Source: a virus
IMG/VR virus record: IMGVR_UViG_3300028416_000001
Coordinates: 1-30,917 of that record
Strand: one strand, 5' to 3'
DNA length: 30,917 nt
Both the position numbers and the translations under genes were made by a program. Shown in pieces: positions 14,396 through 22,280 of the stretch. Within the stretch, counting starts at the first letter, position 1; every line of letters begins with the position of its first letter. A model generated the notes under the pieces. That model saw only the letters and a list, made by a program, of their open reading frames with translations. It searched no databases and was not told the DNA's origin.

Positions 14396-15039
14396 TCGTA
14401 AAAGTTATAAACTCTAAAGTAGCGAATGCTTTTGTAAAAAAACATCACTATTCTGGAAAGGTTGTTAATATGAGCAGTCTGCACTTTGGATGCTTCCTGG
14501 ATAACCAATTGCATGGAGTAATGAGCTATGGAAGTCCAATGGATAAAAGAAACGTTCTTCCTTTAGTGGATTCTGGAGAAACTGATATAAACAAGAGATG
14601 GAATGAGATGTTAGAGCTTAACAGAATGGCTTTTGATGATTATCTCCCAAAGTATTCAGAGAGTAGATGTATTGCAATCAGTATACGCATGATCAAAAAG
14701 AATGCACCGCAGATTAAATGGATATTAAGCTACTCGGATGCAACGCAGTGCGGAGATGGAACAATATACAGAGCCAGCGGATTCAAGCTAACACAAATAA
14801 ATAAAAACGGAACAATATATCAACTTGCAAATGGAGAGATAGTAGCAAAGCGTGGAGATAGTAAGTATGACTTTAAAGGAGCTAAAGCTCTGGAGGGATT
14901 CCAAAACAGATACATTATCTTAATAGATAAAAGCTGTAAGATAGTGCCAGAGATATTGGACTTCAAAATGATTGATGAACTTGGAGCTGGTATGTATAAG
15001 GGTAAAAAAATAACCCTCCAAAAGAGGAGGGAAACTTAG
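14374..15039 (+). CDS. Mom-like GNAT DNA-modification protein
   Basis: 221 aa. Pattern of the Mom-like acetyltransferase family: VKKHHYSG (21-28), GCFLDNQLHGVMSYGSP (39-55), ELNRMAF (81-87), SYSDATQCGDGTIYRASGF (119-137). Phage Mu Mom converts adenine in DNA to a methylcarbamoyl form that resists restriction enzymes. This protein could protect phage DNA similarly, but its chemistry cannot be read from sequence and no Com-like regulator was seen. It ends exactly one base before the minus-strand tRNA-like RNA, whose terminator lies inside its last codons. Confidence 0.75.
   Translation: MGRAKEIIVKVINSKVANAFVKKHHYSGKVVNMSSLHFGCFLDNQLHGVMSYGSPMDKRNVLPLVDSGETDINKRWNEMLELNRMAFDDYLPKYSESRCIAISIRMIKKNAPQIKWILSYSDATQCGDGTIYRASGFKLTQINKNGTIYQLANGEIVAKRGDSKYDFKGAKALEGFQNRYIILIDKSCKIVPEILDFKMIDELGAGMYKGKKITLQKRRET
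15004..15031 (-). terminator. Minus-strand terminator for the tRNA-like RNA
   Basis: On the minus strand CCCTCC (15031-15026), a 6-nt loop, GGAGGG (15019-15014), then TTATTTTTTT (15013-15004). On the plus strand no U-tract follows, so the signal works leftward. It starts 9 bases beyond the 3' end of the tRNA-like element and lies within the 3' end of the Mom-like gene. Confidence 0.75.
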
Positions 15040-15109
15040 AGCGGTGAGGTCGATATGAACGCCATCTCTTGACTGGATGCCAAGTATTTTACTTTTAAAC
15101 TACCACCGC
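15040..15109 (-). tRNA. Degenerate tRNA-Gly(UCC)-like RNA
   Basis: Read on the minus strand, 70 nt fold as a cloverleaf. Acceptor GCGGTGG pairs with TCACCGC (7 bp) with discriminator T, as in tRNA-Gly. D-arm TAGTTTAAAAGTAAAAT recalls TAGTTTAATGGTAAAAC of tRNA-Gly(UCC). The anticodon stem CTTGG/TCAAG carries loop CATCCAG (anticodon TCC), and the T-arm is GGCG-TTCATAT-CGACC with one bulged A. Several near-universal bases are missing: U33 is A, G18-G19 are absent, and A58 is T. No CCA is encoded. It is the only convincing minus-strand gene and has its own terminator. It is either a decayed tRNA or a tRNA-like RNA with another role. Confidence 0.62.
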
Positions 15110-15173
15110 ATGTGAATAGAATGAAAACATTGAGATAAAGTTACAAAAAATAAGGATATAATATAAAAAAGTT

Positions 15174-15530
15174 ATGAACAAAACTGAACAACATAAAAAA
15201 GCAATAATTGAAGCACTGGAGAAATCTCTGGGTGTGGTAACAACTGCATGTAAGAAAGTTGGTGTTGGAAGAACAACATTTTATGGATGGTTAAAAGATG
15301 ATCCAGAGTTTGCTCAAAAAGTAAATGATATCCAGGAAATTGCTCTTGACTTTGTTGAGAGTAAATTGTTTGAGAATATTAAAGAGGGAAAGACAGCAGA
15401 GATGATTTTCTATTTAAAGAGCAAAGGAAAGAAAAGAGGGTATGTAGAAAGACAAGAAATAACTGGAGCGGATGGAATGCCAACTGATTTTAAAATTGAG
15501 ATAATTGACAAGATCAAAGATACAGACTAA
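15174..15530 (+). CDS. terS: Terminase small subunit
   Basis: 118 aa. An N-terminal helix-turn-helix (VTTACKKVGVGRTTFYGWLKDDPEFA, about 22-47) is followed by an oligomerisation helix (EIALDFVESKLFENIKEGKTAEMIFYLKSKGKKRGY), the standard layout of small terminases of the phBC6A51-type HTH family. It would recognise the packaging site and load the large subunit. The 3' end overlaps the large-subunit gene by 26 bp. The 64-bp gap upstream has an AT-rich TATAATAT segment but no clear promoter of either class. Confidence 0.83.
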   Translation: MNKTEQHKKAIIEALEKSLGVVTTACKKVGVGRTTFYGWLKDDPEFAQKVNDIQEIALDFVESKLFENIKEGKTAEMIFYLKSKGKKRGYVERQEITGADGMPTDFKIEIIDKIKDTD

Positions 15531-16668
15531 CATTGTCTACCGCCATTTGCAGAACAGCACTGGCAAGATAGCAATACACGAGGGTGGAACAAGAAGTGGA
15601 AAGACTTGGAATGTTTTACTCTTCCTTGTTTTTGACTATTGCTTAAGCTCTAAAGGAAGAACAATCACTATTTGCAGAAAGACTTTTCCAAGCGTCAGAG
15701 CTACAGTCATGCGTGATTTCTTGACTATATTGAAGCAGTATGGACTATATAGGGAGGAGAATCATAATAAATCAAATAGTGAATACAAGCTCAATGGAAA
15801 TCTCATTGAATTTATTTCTGTTGATCAACCGCAAAAAATAAGAGGTCGCAAAAGAGATATCTTATTTATTAATGAAGCTAACGAGCTTGACTATGAAGAC
15901 TGGCAACAGTTAGTATTCAGAACGCAAGAAAAAATCATAATTGATTACAATCCATCTGATGAATACCACTGGATATATGACAAGGTTATTCCAAGAGATG
16001 ATGCTGACTTTTATCGAACAACTTATTTAGATAATCCATTCCTGGAGCAGAGCATCGTTGAGGAGATTGAGCGTTTAAAAGAAACAGATGAACAATACTG
16101 GCAAATATACGGACTTGGACAGAGAGGAATCAGTAAAGCAACTATCTTCAAGTATTATGAAACTGATAAGATTCCAGATGATGCAGAGTTTGTAAGCTTT
16201 GGAGCTGACGCTGGATATACAAATGATCCAAGCACTTTAGTATCTGTATATAAGAAAGATTACAATCTATATATACAAGAGCATCTTTACAGAACAATGA
16301 TGACAACAAAGGATTTAAGTGACCATTTTAAGCAAGTGGGAGTTGGGAGGAATACTATCTTTTTTGATTCAGCAGAGCCACGTTTAATTGATGAATTGAG
16401 GAGAATGGGGCACAATATACAACCAAGCTTAAAAGGAAGAGATTCTGTAAATGCTGGGATTGATTTATTGAAGAGATTCAAGATACATATTACAAAGGAT
16501 AGTGATCATGCAATCCAGGAGTTTAGAAACTACAAATGGCAAGAGGACAGAAGTGGAAAGCTAACAAATAAACCAGTGGATAAGAACAACCACATTATTG
16601 ATGCTGTCAGGTATGCAACTTACTCATTATTAAGCAGACCGAACTTTGGTAAATATGCTGTCCATTAA
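15505..16668 (+). CDS. terL: Terminase large subunit, TTG start
   Basis: 387 aa. Walker A GGTRSGKT (27-34), Walker B DILFINE (118-124) and the RNase H-like nuclease acidic residues D235 (FGADAG), D288 (FFDSAEP) and D366 (NNHIIDAVRYA). This identifies the packaging motor ATPase/nuclease of the PBSX/Terminase_3 type. The start is TTG at 15505, because the codon just upstream in frame is TAA. Overlap with the small subunit (TAATTG) suggests coupling. Confidence 0.93.
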   Translation: MTRSKIQTNIVYRHLQNSTGKIAIHEGGTRSGKTWNVLLFLVFDYCLSSKGRTITICRKTFPSVRATVMRDFLTILKQYGLYREENHNKSNSEYKLNGNLIEFISVDQPQKIRGRKRDILFINEANELDYEDWQQLVFRTQEKIIIDYNPSDEYHWIYDKVIPRDDADFYRTTYLDNPFLEQSIVEEIERLKETDEQYWQIYGLGQRGISKATIFKYYETDKIPDDAEFVSFGADAGYTNDPSTLVSVYKKDYNLYIQEHLYRTMMTTKDLSDHFKQVGVGRNTIFFDSAEPRLIDELRRMGHNIQPSLKGRDSVNAGIDLLKRFKIHITKDSDHAIQEFRNYKWQEDRSGKLTNKPVDKNNHIIDAVRYATYSLLSRPNFGKYAVH

Positions 16669-16671
16669 TCA

Positions 16672-16699
16672 CTAAAAAATTATTAAATTGTTTATATAT
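16672..16699 (+). promoter_or_regulatory. Late-type promoter motif, site 2 (before tail genes)
   Basis: CTAAA (16672-16676), 14 nt, TTTATATAT (16691-16699), in the 47-bp gap after terL. Here the ATG is 25 bases from the start of the AT box, rather than the 13 seen at the other four sites. Confidence 0.62.
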
Positions 16700-16715
16700 T
16701 AATAAGCACAAGAAT

Positions 16716-17360
16716 ATGAATTACAAAATTACAATACCAACTTCCTTAAATGAGATAACTCTGGGACAGTATCAAGAGTTTGTTAAATTAAGTGAACTCC
16801 CAGAAGCAGAGCTCCAGTTGAAAGCAGTTGAAATCTTCTGCAATGTGCCAAAGGAAGCAGTTAGAGGAATGAGAGCGACTGATATTGCAGAGATATCTGA
16901 AATCATAAACAATATGTTCGATACTAAGCACCAGCTCATTAATAGCTTCAAATTAAATGGACAAGAGTATGGATTTATTCCATCACTGGAAGATATGACG
17001 TTTGGAGAGTATATTGACTTGGATACTTTTATTGGAGACAATGATAATCTGCACAGAGCAGTAAACGTTCTCTTTAGACCAATGGAGATGAAGAGAGGAA
17101 ACAGATATTTCATAAAAGAATACAATCCAGATAGTTTTGAGATTGCAAAAGAGTTTCCTTTGGATGCAGTGCTTGGTGCTGTGGTTTTTTTTTACAATTT
17201 AGGGAAGGACTTGTCTACAGTTATGATCAACTCTTTGGACAAGAAGAACGAGCAGATTTTAGCGGAGTATCTAATTTCACAAGAAAGTGGGGATGGTACA
17301 ACTCCATCTTTGCAATCGCTAACGGAGATATTACAAAATTTGAATATATCTCTAAATTAA
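16716..17360 (+). CDS. Tail-assembly chaperone-like protein, short form
   Basis: 214 aa. It begins MNYKITIPTSLNEITLGQYQEF and has an alpha/beta pattern (SFKLNGQEYGFIPSLEDMTFGEYIDLD). It opens the tail module, upstream of tail-completion genes. The coding frame passes through a run of nine T at 17185-17193, where a shift to -1 would give a 243-aa product continuing to 17446. Two products from one start, short and -1-extended, is the hallmark of lambda gpG/gpGT-type tail-assembly chaperones, although those normally sit just before the tape measure. I do not recognise the family itself. Confidence 0.6.
   Translation: MNYKITIPTSLNEITLGQYQEFVKLSELPEAELQLKAVEIFCNVPKEAVRGMRATDIAEISEIINNMFDTKHQLINSFKLNGQEYGFIPSLEDMTFGEYIDLDTFIGDNDNLHRAVNVLFRPMEMKRGNRYFIKEYNPDSFEIAKEFPLDAVLGAVVFFYNLGKDLSTVMINSLDKKNEQILAEYLISQESGDGTTPSLQSLTEILQNLNISLN
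17186..17192 (+). promoter_or_regulatory. -1 frameshift slippery heptamer T_TTT_TTT
   Basis: Within the nine-T run 17185-17193 the zero frame reads GTT-TTT-TTT-TAC, giving the perfect heptamer T-TTT-TTT for tandem -1 slippage. The -1 frame then stays open for 84 codons. Confidence 0.6.
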
Positions 17361-17446
17361 ATGTGCATGAATGTTTAACATTTTTGACTTTCTCTAAAGA
17401 AAAGAATGAGTTGGAAGCCAGACAAATAAAAAGTAAATTCAAATGA
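17192..17446 (+). CDS. -1 frame extension of the tail-assembly-type gene
   Basis: Entering -1 at the T run yields 84 codons. The part RKWGWYNSIFAIANGDITKF, followed by a FLTFSKEKNELEARQIKSK region, looks like a genuine alpha-helical protein. Its TGA overlaps the next ATG at 17443 as ATGA, the coupling used throughout this genome, whereas the zero-frame stop at 17360 leaves an 82-bp gap. The long form would be 159 + 84 = 243 aa. The alternative explanation is a missing T in the assembly: ten T would give one continuous ORF. Confidence 0.62.
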   Translation, partial: LQFREGLVYSYDQLFGQEERADFSGVSNFTRKWGWYNSIFAIANGDITKFEYISKLNVHECLTFLTFSKEKNELEARQIKSKFK

Positions 17447-17913
17447 GCAATACAGGAGTAAGAGGATTTTATCTATTAACAGAAGCAATCAAAAACCAGC
17501 TTCTTAATGATGTCAATGTAAATACAGTAACCACTGGAGATATTTATGACATTGATTTATCAAAGCAGAGCATCTTTCCTTTGTGCCATATAATCATAAA
17601 CAACGTAAGCACACAAGAGCAAACGCTAACTTTTAACGTAAGTATTCTTGCAATGGATATTGTTGATGAAAGCAAAGAGGAAACAAGTGATATATTCAGA
17701 GGTAATAATAATGAACAAGATATTTTAAATACTCAACTTGCAGTTCTTAATAAGCTGGTAATGGTTTTAAGAAAAGGAGTTCTTTATTCGGATCAATATC
17801 AACTGGATGGAGATGCAAATCTTGAGCCATTCTACGAGCGCTTCGAGAATCGTCTTGCTGGTTGGGCAGCAACTTTTGATGTCTTTGTGAGGAATGATAT
17901 TGATATATGTTAG
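17443..17913 (+). CDS. Tail terminator/completion-like protein
   Basis: 156 aa. FPLCHIIINNVSTQEQTLTFNVSILAMDIVDE (about 45-76) and the end FENRLAGWAATFDVFVRNDIDIC have the strand pattern of small tail-terminator proteins that cap the tail tube. It is followed by a gp10-like tail-completion gene overlapping by 7 bp, the usual neighbour of a tail terminator. Identification rests on fold pattern and order. Confidence 0.6.
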   Translation: MSNTGVRGFYLLTEAIKNQLLNDVNVNTVTTGDIYDIDLSKQSIFPLCHIIINNVSTQEQTLTFNVSILAMDIVDESKEETSDIFRGNNNEQDILNTQLAVLNKLVMVLRKGVLYSDQYQLDGDANLEPFYERFENRLAGWAATFDVFVRNDIDIC

Positions 17914-18437
17914 CAGAGAAATACTTAAGAGATGAATTGAATAAGTTTGCAAAGTATGTGATTCAGCAAAGCAGAAGCAACTTAACTAAAGGCAAAAAGA
18001 ACGCTTCTAAGGAGCTATACAATAGTTTAGGGTATGATGTATCCCAAAGTGCAAAGGAAACGTCTATGGCTTTTAAAATGGCTGACTATGGAGATTTTGT
18101 AGATAAGGGAGTTCAAGGAAAAGATAAAAGCATTAAAGCTCCAAACAGTCCGTATAAATTCGGTAGAAAGACTGGAAAGAAAGGTGGATTGACTAAAGGC
18201 ATTGATAAGTGGGTAAGGAGAAGAGGGATACAGTTCAGAGATAAGAAAGGAAGATTTTTGAGTTATGAGCAAACTTCTTTCATTATAACAAGAAGCGTTT
18301 ACAGCACTGGAATAAAAGCAAGTATGTTTTTTACAAAGCCATTTGAAAGAGCATTCAAAAGACTTCCAGATGATCTTGTAAAAGCTTATTCAATAGGAAT
18401 AGAAAAACAGATACAAATAAATTTAAAAGAGAAATAA
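17907..18437 (+). CDS. HK97 gp10-like head-tail/tail completion protein
   Basis: 176 aa, basic. The pattern AKYVIQQSRSNLTKGKKNASKELYNSLGYDV, then MADYGDFVDKGVQGKD and a K/G-rich loop (FGRKTGKKGGLTKG) ending in TSFIITRSVYSTGIKASMFF, fits the HK97-gp10/minor tail completion family. In that family a Y-x-x-F/Y-V-x-x-G motif and a disordered basic loop are typical. It would join or complete the tail at the head interface. It ends immediately before the next ATG. Confidence 0.68.
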   Translation: MLAEKYLRDELNKFAKYVIQQSRSNLTKGKKNASKELYNSLGYDVSQSAKETSMAFKMADYGDFVDKGVQGKDKSIKAPNSPYKFGRKTGKKGGLTKGIDKWVRRRGIQFRDKKGRFLSYEQTSFIITRSVYSTGIKASMFFTKPFERAFKRLPDDLVKAYSIGIEKQIQINLKEK

Positions 18438-19550
18438 ATGTCAAAGATTAATGCAAGAAGTCCGTATTACGTGAATATATCTGCAACAAATTTAACGCAA
18501 GTTGATATGGAGCTGTGGGTATATACTGGAGAGCAAACAACAGACAGAAGCAATAAGTTTGAACTTACATCTTTTGCAGTTCAGCAAAATGTAACTTTCG
18601 AGATCAGTGAAATAATAAGAGATTACTTGCTTCATACTTTTGATGGAGATTACTCAACAGAGAATGTTTGGGTTGATTATAGAACAAGGAATTATATACA
18701 AGGAAGTCAAGGAAGTTATACAAGCTATACTCAAAAAGTAGCTTTTGATGGATTTGGTTATTTTGAAGATGAAGCCAATCCGCAGAATGATTCTGGACTT
18801 TTACAGAGCAACAATATTGTTGTTAAACTTGATGATGCTCCAGCAACTATTCCAGTTGATACATCAACAGCAAATCAAGTAACTTATGAGCTTAATGGAG
18901 AGCTTGTATATACTAAAGCAATAAGCAGTAGCTTAGAAAGTGATGAGCAAATAGAATACGTTACTAATGGAATTAATGGTGCAGATGATTTTGAAAATAG
19001 AGTAATACAAGATGGAGGAACTTTCGAGAACAGTTCATGTTTGCAAGAGTTTTCAGATGATTTCATTTTATTTGATTTTGATACTATTTATATTGATACA
19101 GATAATGGAGTTATAAAGCTAACAGTTGATAATATCCAGGAGTGCAAATATCAACCGCACAAAATTACTTTTGTAAATAAGTTTGGAGCTCTTCAAGATA
19201 TATGGTTTTTTAAGAGATCAAATGAAACTCTGACAACTAAAGATGAATCATTCAAAAGAAACATTATTGTAAATGGAGCTTATAATTCAAGTAGACATCA
19301 AGATAAAACTCTTACAAAAAATGGAAGTGAAAAGCTAACTTTAAACACTGGCTTTTATCCAGAGGAATACAATGAAGTTTTTAAACAGTTACAGCTTTCG
19401 GAAGATTGCTGGATTGAGCTTGAAAATAAAACTCTTCCTATAAGAATAAGCGGTGGAAGTTTCTCTTATAAAACAGTTATCAATGATAAGTTAATTAATT
19501 ATACAATTGACATTGACTTTGCTTTTGATACTATAAACAATATACGTTAA
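18438..19550 (+). CDS. Minor tail/structural protein, 370 aa
   Basis: 370 aa, beta-rich, starting MSKINARSPYYVNISATNLT. It contains ELWVYTGEQTTDR, VTFEISEIIRDYL, a long central region with many D/N turns, and ITFVNKFGALQDIWFFKRS near 245. Proteins with this N-terminal layout recur in the tail modules of Bacteroidota siphophages. A tail-tip or baseplate role is likely from position. Its codon use (GGA, CTT) differs from that of the next gene, and the TAATG junction at 19550 marks a compositional boundary. Confidence 0.6.
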   Translation: MSKINARSPYYVNISATNLTQVDMELWVYTGEQTTDRSNKFELTSFAVQQNVTFEISEIIRDYLLHTFDGDYSTENVWVDYRTRNYIQGSQGSYTSYTQKVAFDGFGYFEDEANPQNDSGLLQSNNIVVKLDDAPATIPVDTSTANQVTYELNGELVYTKAISSSLESDEQIEYVTNGINGADDFENRVIQDGGTFENSSCLQEFSDDFILFDFDTIYIDTDNGVIKLTVDNIQECKYQPHKITFVNKFGALQDIWFFKRSNETLTTKDESFKRNIIVNGAYNSSRHQDKTLTKNGSEKLTLNTGFYPEEYNEVFKQLQLSEDCWIELENKTLPIRISGGSFSYKTVINDKLINYTIDIDFAFDTINNIR

Positions 19551-22138
19551 TGCAGATAATAGAACTTTATATAAAAGGATATAAGAGGTTAAATGGTGCA
19601 GTCAATTCAACAGCAACGAATAAACTTATAGATGGTACTGCAGAATTTACAGAGTATGTAGAAGTAGGAGATTATGCTACAAACCAAGAAACAAACGAAA
19701 CTGCAAGTATAACCGCTATAGATAGTGATACACAATTAACATTATCAGACGATATATTTACAACTTCACTAGAGCCTTATAGAATTACAAGCGATTATTT
19801 TAGAGCAGATATGTTTAAAGATGAAAGCGTTGTAATTACTGATAGTTTACTAAATGTAAGAGATGTAGCAAAAGTATTTACACCATTTTCTAAGCAGTTT
19901 AATCTTCCAGCCTCTAAGCTAAACAACAAACTATTTAGACACTATGAGAACACAGATATAGTAGATAGTTTTGATGCTAGATACAGGCACGATGCAATAA
20001 TAAAGCTAAACGGAATAGACTACAAAAAAGGTAAGATACAATTTAATAGTGTACAACTTAAAAACAATAAAGCCTATTCATATAAAGTAACATTTTTTAG
20101 TGATACAGTAGACTTAAAAGAAATACTAGGAGATAGTAAATTGTCTAGTTTAAACTATGGAGATTTGTCAGAGTTTGAATACAGCCAAGCTAATATACTA
20201 GATATGATTACTAGAGATGATACATATCTAGAAGCTAGTGGGGTATTAAACAGCTCAGATATTAAAGTGCCTAATATACACCATAGTAAAAATATGAGGT
20301 TTACTAGTAGTGGGTACGAAGATAATGCAACAGCAACTAGTTTAGAGTGGGTTGATGTTAAACCAGCAATAAGAGTAAGATCAATAATACAAGCTATAAA
20401 TAGAACATATCCACAAATTAATATAACAGGGTTTTTAGACAGCATACAGATACAAGATATTTATTTATGGCTACATAGGAATGAGGGGTATATAACAAAT
20501 GCAGAAGAGGGTGGAGGTACTCAAATAGTAAGAAATAGATGGAAAGCTGGAATAGATGACTATACTTTCAACTCATCTACTCCATCAAGTGTTGGAGATG
20601 CAAGAGGTGTTTTTTCAGATAATATTTTTTATTATTATAATTTCTTTGTAAGTATATACCCAACAGACCCAACAGAAAGCTATACAGTAAGAGTATTAAA
20701 AGCATCTAACGAAACAGTATTACAAGAATTTTCTGGTTTAACAGGAGATCAAGTTAATCTATTAACAGAAATAAAACGTTTTGGTGTTGGTGCTTATGGT
20801 TATGGCGAAATAGATATAATTGTAGAGGTGCAGTCAGAGAATACTATTTCAATGACGCAAAATGTATCAGTACAGAGAATATATAAACCTGTAAGTTGGC
20901 AACCGGGTACTACTCAATGGACTGCAAACTATACAGCAGTAAATTCTGATACACAAAACACTTTTTATACTGCTAAACAAGTGCCAGAAATGAAAGTAAT
21001 GGACTTTTTAAGTGGTTTGTTTAAGATGTTTAATTTAGTAGTCTTTAAAGAGGATAATGATATATACACCGCTTTAGCTAGTTGGTACATGAATATCGGC
21101 AATGCTTATGATATTACTAAATATGTAGATATGGAAACTTCTACACTAGAAAGGTTGTTTCAGTATAAAGAAATGGACTTTAAATTTAAAAGTAAAAAAT
21201 CATTTTTAGTACAGTTTGCTGATGAGATAAACGGTGTGCCTTTTGCAGAGGAAGATTACGGAAGTGATGAGTGGGATGGCGGAGTATATAAGTTAGAAGT
21301 ACCTTTTGAGAAAATGATGTACGAACGATTAAGCAACGAAACTACAGGTGCTTTGTCTGATATAGGACAGGGTGCAATGCTAGATAAAAAGTTTGAAGCT
21401 ACAATTGGAGAGCCTTTATTATTTTGTATGGATTATACTGATGGTGGTGGAGATTGGGCAATAGATGGCAGTGGTTTAGATACTTACTGGAGACCTACTC
21501 AACTAACTTCTAATAACTGGGGTGGCAGTGGCAATGGTTTAGCTTTAAATTTTGGTTTAGAAATGGATGAGTATTTATTGGAAGTACCTAATGGATATGA
21601 TAATTTATTTAGTGCTAATTACTTTGATTATGTAGAAACCGTTTTTGATAGACAGGCACGAATGCTAAAAGTTAGTGCTTATTTGCCTTTAAGTATAATA
21701 ACAAGATATAAACTAAATGATAGGTTTGTAATAGCAAACAAATCGTATAGAATAAATAGCATAAAGACAAATCTACTAACAAATAAAACAGACTTAGAAC
21801 TATTTAACAAAGAAGAATATAATAGTCAAATATTAAACAACCAAGTGGCTTGGTTAGGTAGGGTTGCACAGCCTACAGTAAGCGATATTTTTAAGTCAAG
21901 ATTTACAGTCAATTTTAATGGCATAGCAGGTGCAAACGGTTATGAACTTTATGTAAATGGCGAACTAAATGCATCACAAGGCGGTGGGGTTGGTGCTACA
22001 AGTTTAACAGCTACAGGACTAGAAGCAGAAACAAATTACACCGCTTCAATAAGAGTAAAATATGATGTAGATGGGAACGATGTATATTCTTTTGATACAG
22101 GAGTAAATGTAAAAACAAACAATATAACACCACCTTAA
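19550..22138 (+). CDS. Large tail-tip/hub-like protein with C-terminal fibronectin III domain
   Basis: 862 aa, the largest protein here. The N-terminal region (YFRADMFKDESVVITDSLLNVRDVAKVFTPFSKQFNLPAS, about 85-125) is typical of Bacteroidota phage tail proteins. Residues about 480-560 include KVMDFLSGLFKMFNLVVFKEDND, a hub-like alpha/beta segment. The end (about 768-862) is a fibronectin type III domain (GANGYELYVNGE; LTATGLEAETNYTASIRV). A role in the tail tip, contacting the host surface through FnIII, is inferred. Codons shift toward CTA/TTA and GGT here. Confidence 0.65.
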   Translation: MQIIELYIKGYKRLNGAVNSTATNKLIDGTAEFTEYVEVGDYATNQETNETASITAIDSDTQLTLSDDIFTTSLEPYRITSDYFRADMFKDESVVITDSLLNVRDVAKVFTPFSKQFNLPASKLNNKLFRHYENTDIVDSFDARYRHDAIIKLNGIDYKKGKIQFNSVQLKNNKAYSYKVTFFSDTVDLKEILGDSKLSSLNYGDLSEFEYSQANILDMITRDDTYLEASGVLNSSDIKVPNIHHSKNMRFTSSGYEDNATATSLEWVDVKPAIRVRSIIQAINRTYPQINITGFLDSIQIQDIYLWLHRNEGYITNAEEGGGTQIVRNRWKAGIDDYTFNSSTPSSVGDARGVFSDNIFYYYNFFVSIYPTDPTESYTVRVLKASNETVLQEFSGLTGDQVNLLTEIKRFGVGAYGYGEIDIIVEVQSENTISMTQNVSVQRIYKPVSWQPGTTQWTANYTAVNSDTQNTFYTAKQVPEMKVMDFLSGLFKMFNLVVFKEDNDIYTALASWYMNIGNAYDITKYVDMETSTLERLFQYKEMDFKFKSKKSFLVQFADEINGVPFAEEDYGSDEWDGGVYKLEVPFEKMMYERLSNETTGALSDIGQGAMLDKKFEATIGEPLLFCMDYTDGGGDWAIDGSGLDTYWRPTQLTSNNWGGSGNGLALNFGLEMDEYLLEVPNGYDNLFSANYFDYVETVFDRQARMLKVSAYLPLSIITRYKLNDRFVIANKSYRINSIKTNLLTNKTDLELFNKEEYNSQILNNQVAWLGRVAQPTVSDIFKSRFTVNFNGIAGANGYELYVNGELNASQGGGVGATSLTATGLEAETNYTASIRVKYDVDGNDVYSFDTGVNVKTNNITPP

Positions 22139-22139
22139 A

Positions 22140-22280
22140 ATGATAAAATTAATACTAGATAGCTTAAAATACGCAAACGGAGAAACAGAAAACATAAGAA
22201 TAGCAAAGGGTAAACATAAACTACCTACAACACTAAAAGAGGGTTACAAAGCACTTAAACAAGAAATAAAATGGCAATAG
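22140..22280 (+). CDS. Small tail-module protein, 46 aa
   Basis: 46 aa, starting MIKLILDSLKYANGETENIR and ending KQEIKWQ. It begins 1 bp after the hub-like gene and overlaps the tape measure gene by 10 bp. Small basic ORFs of this type occur at this spot in related phages as far as I recall. Function unknown; it could assist tape-measure folding. Confidence 0.6.
   Translation: MIKLILDSLKYANGETENIRIAKGKHKLPTTLKEGYKALKQEIKWQ

Noticed and set aside
15150-15165. TATAATAT segment before the small terminase gene as a sixth late-type promoter
   Set aside because: It lacks the [G/C][C/T]AAA box at 14 nt and the TTATATAT form; it may be a promoter, but not of the same class on this evidence.
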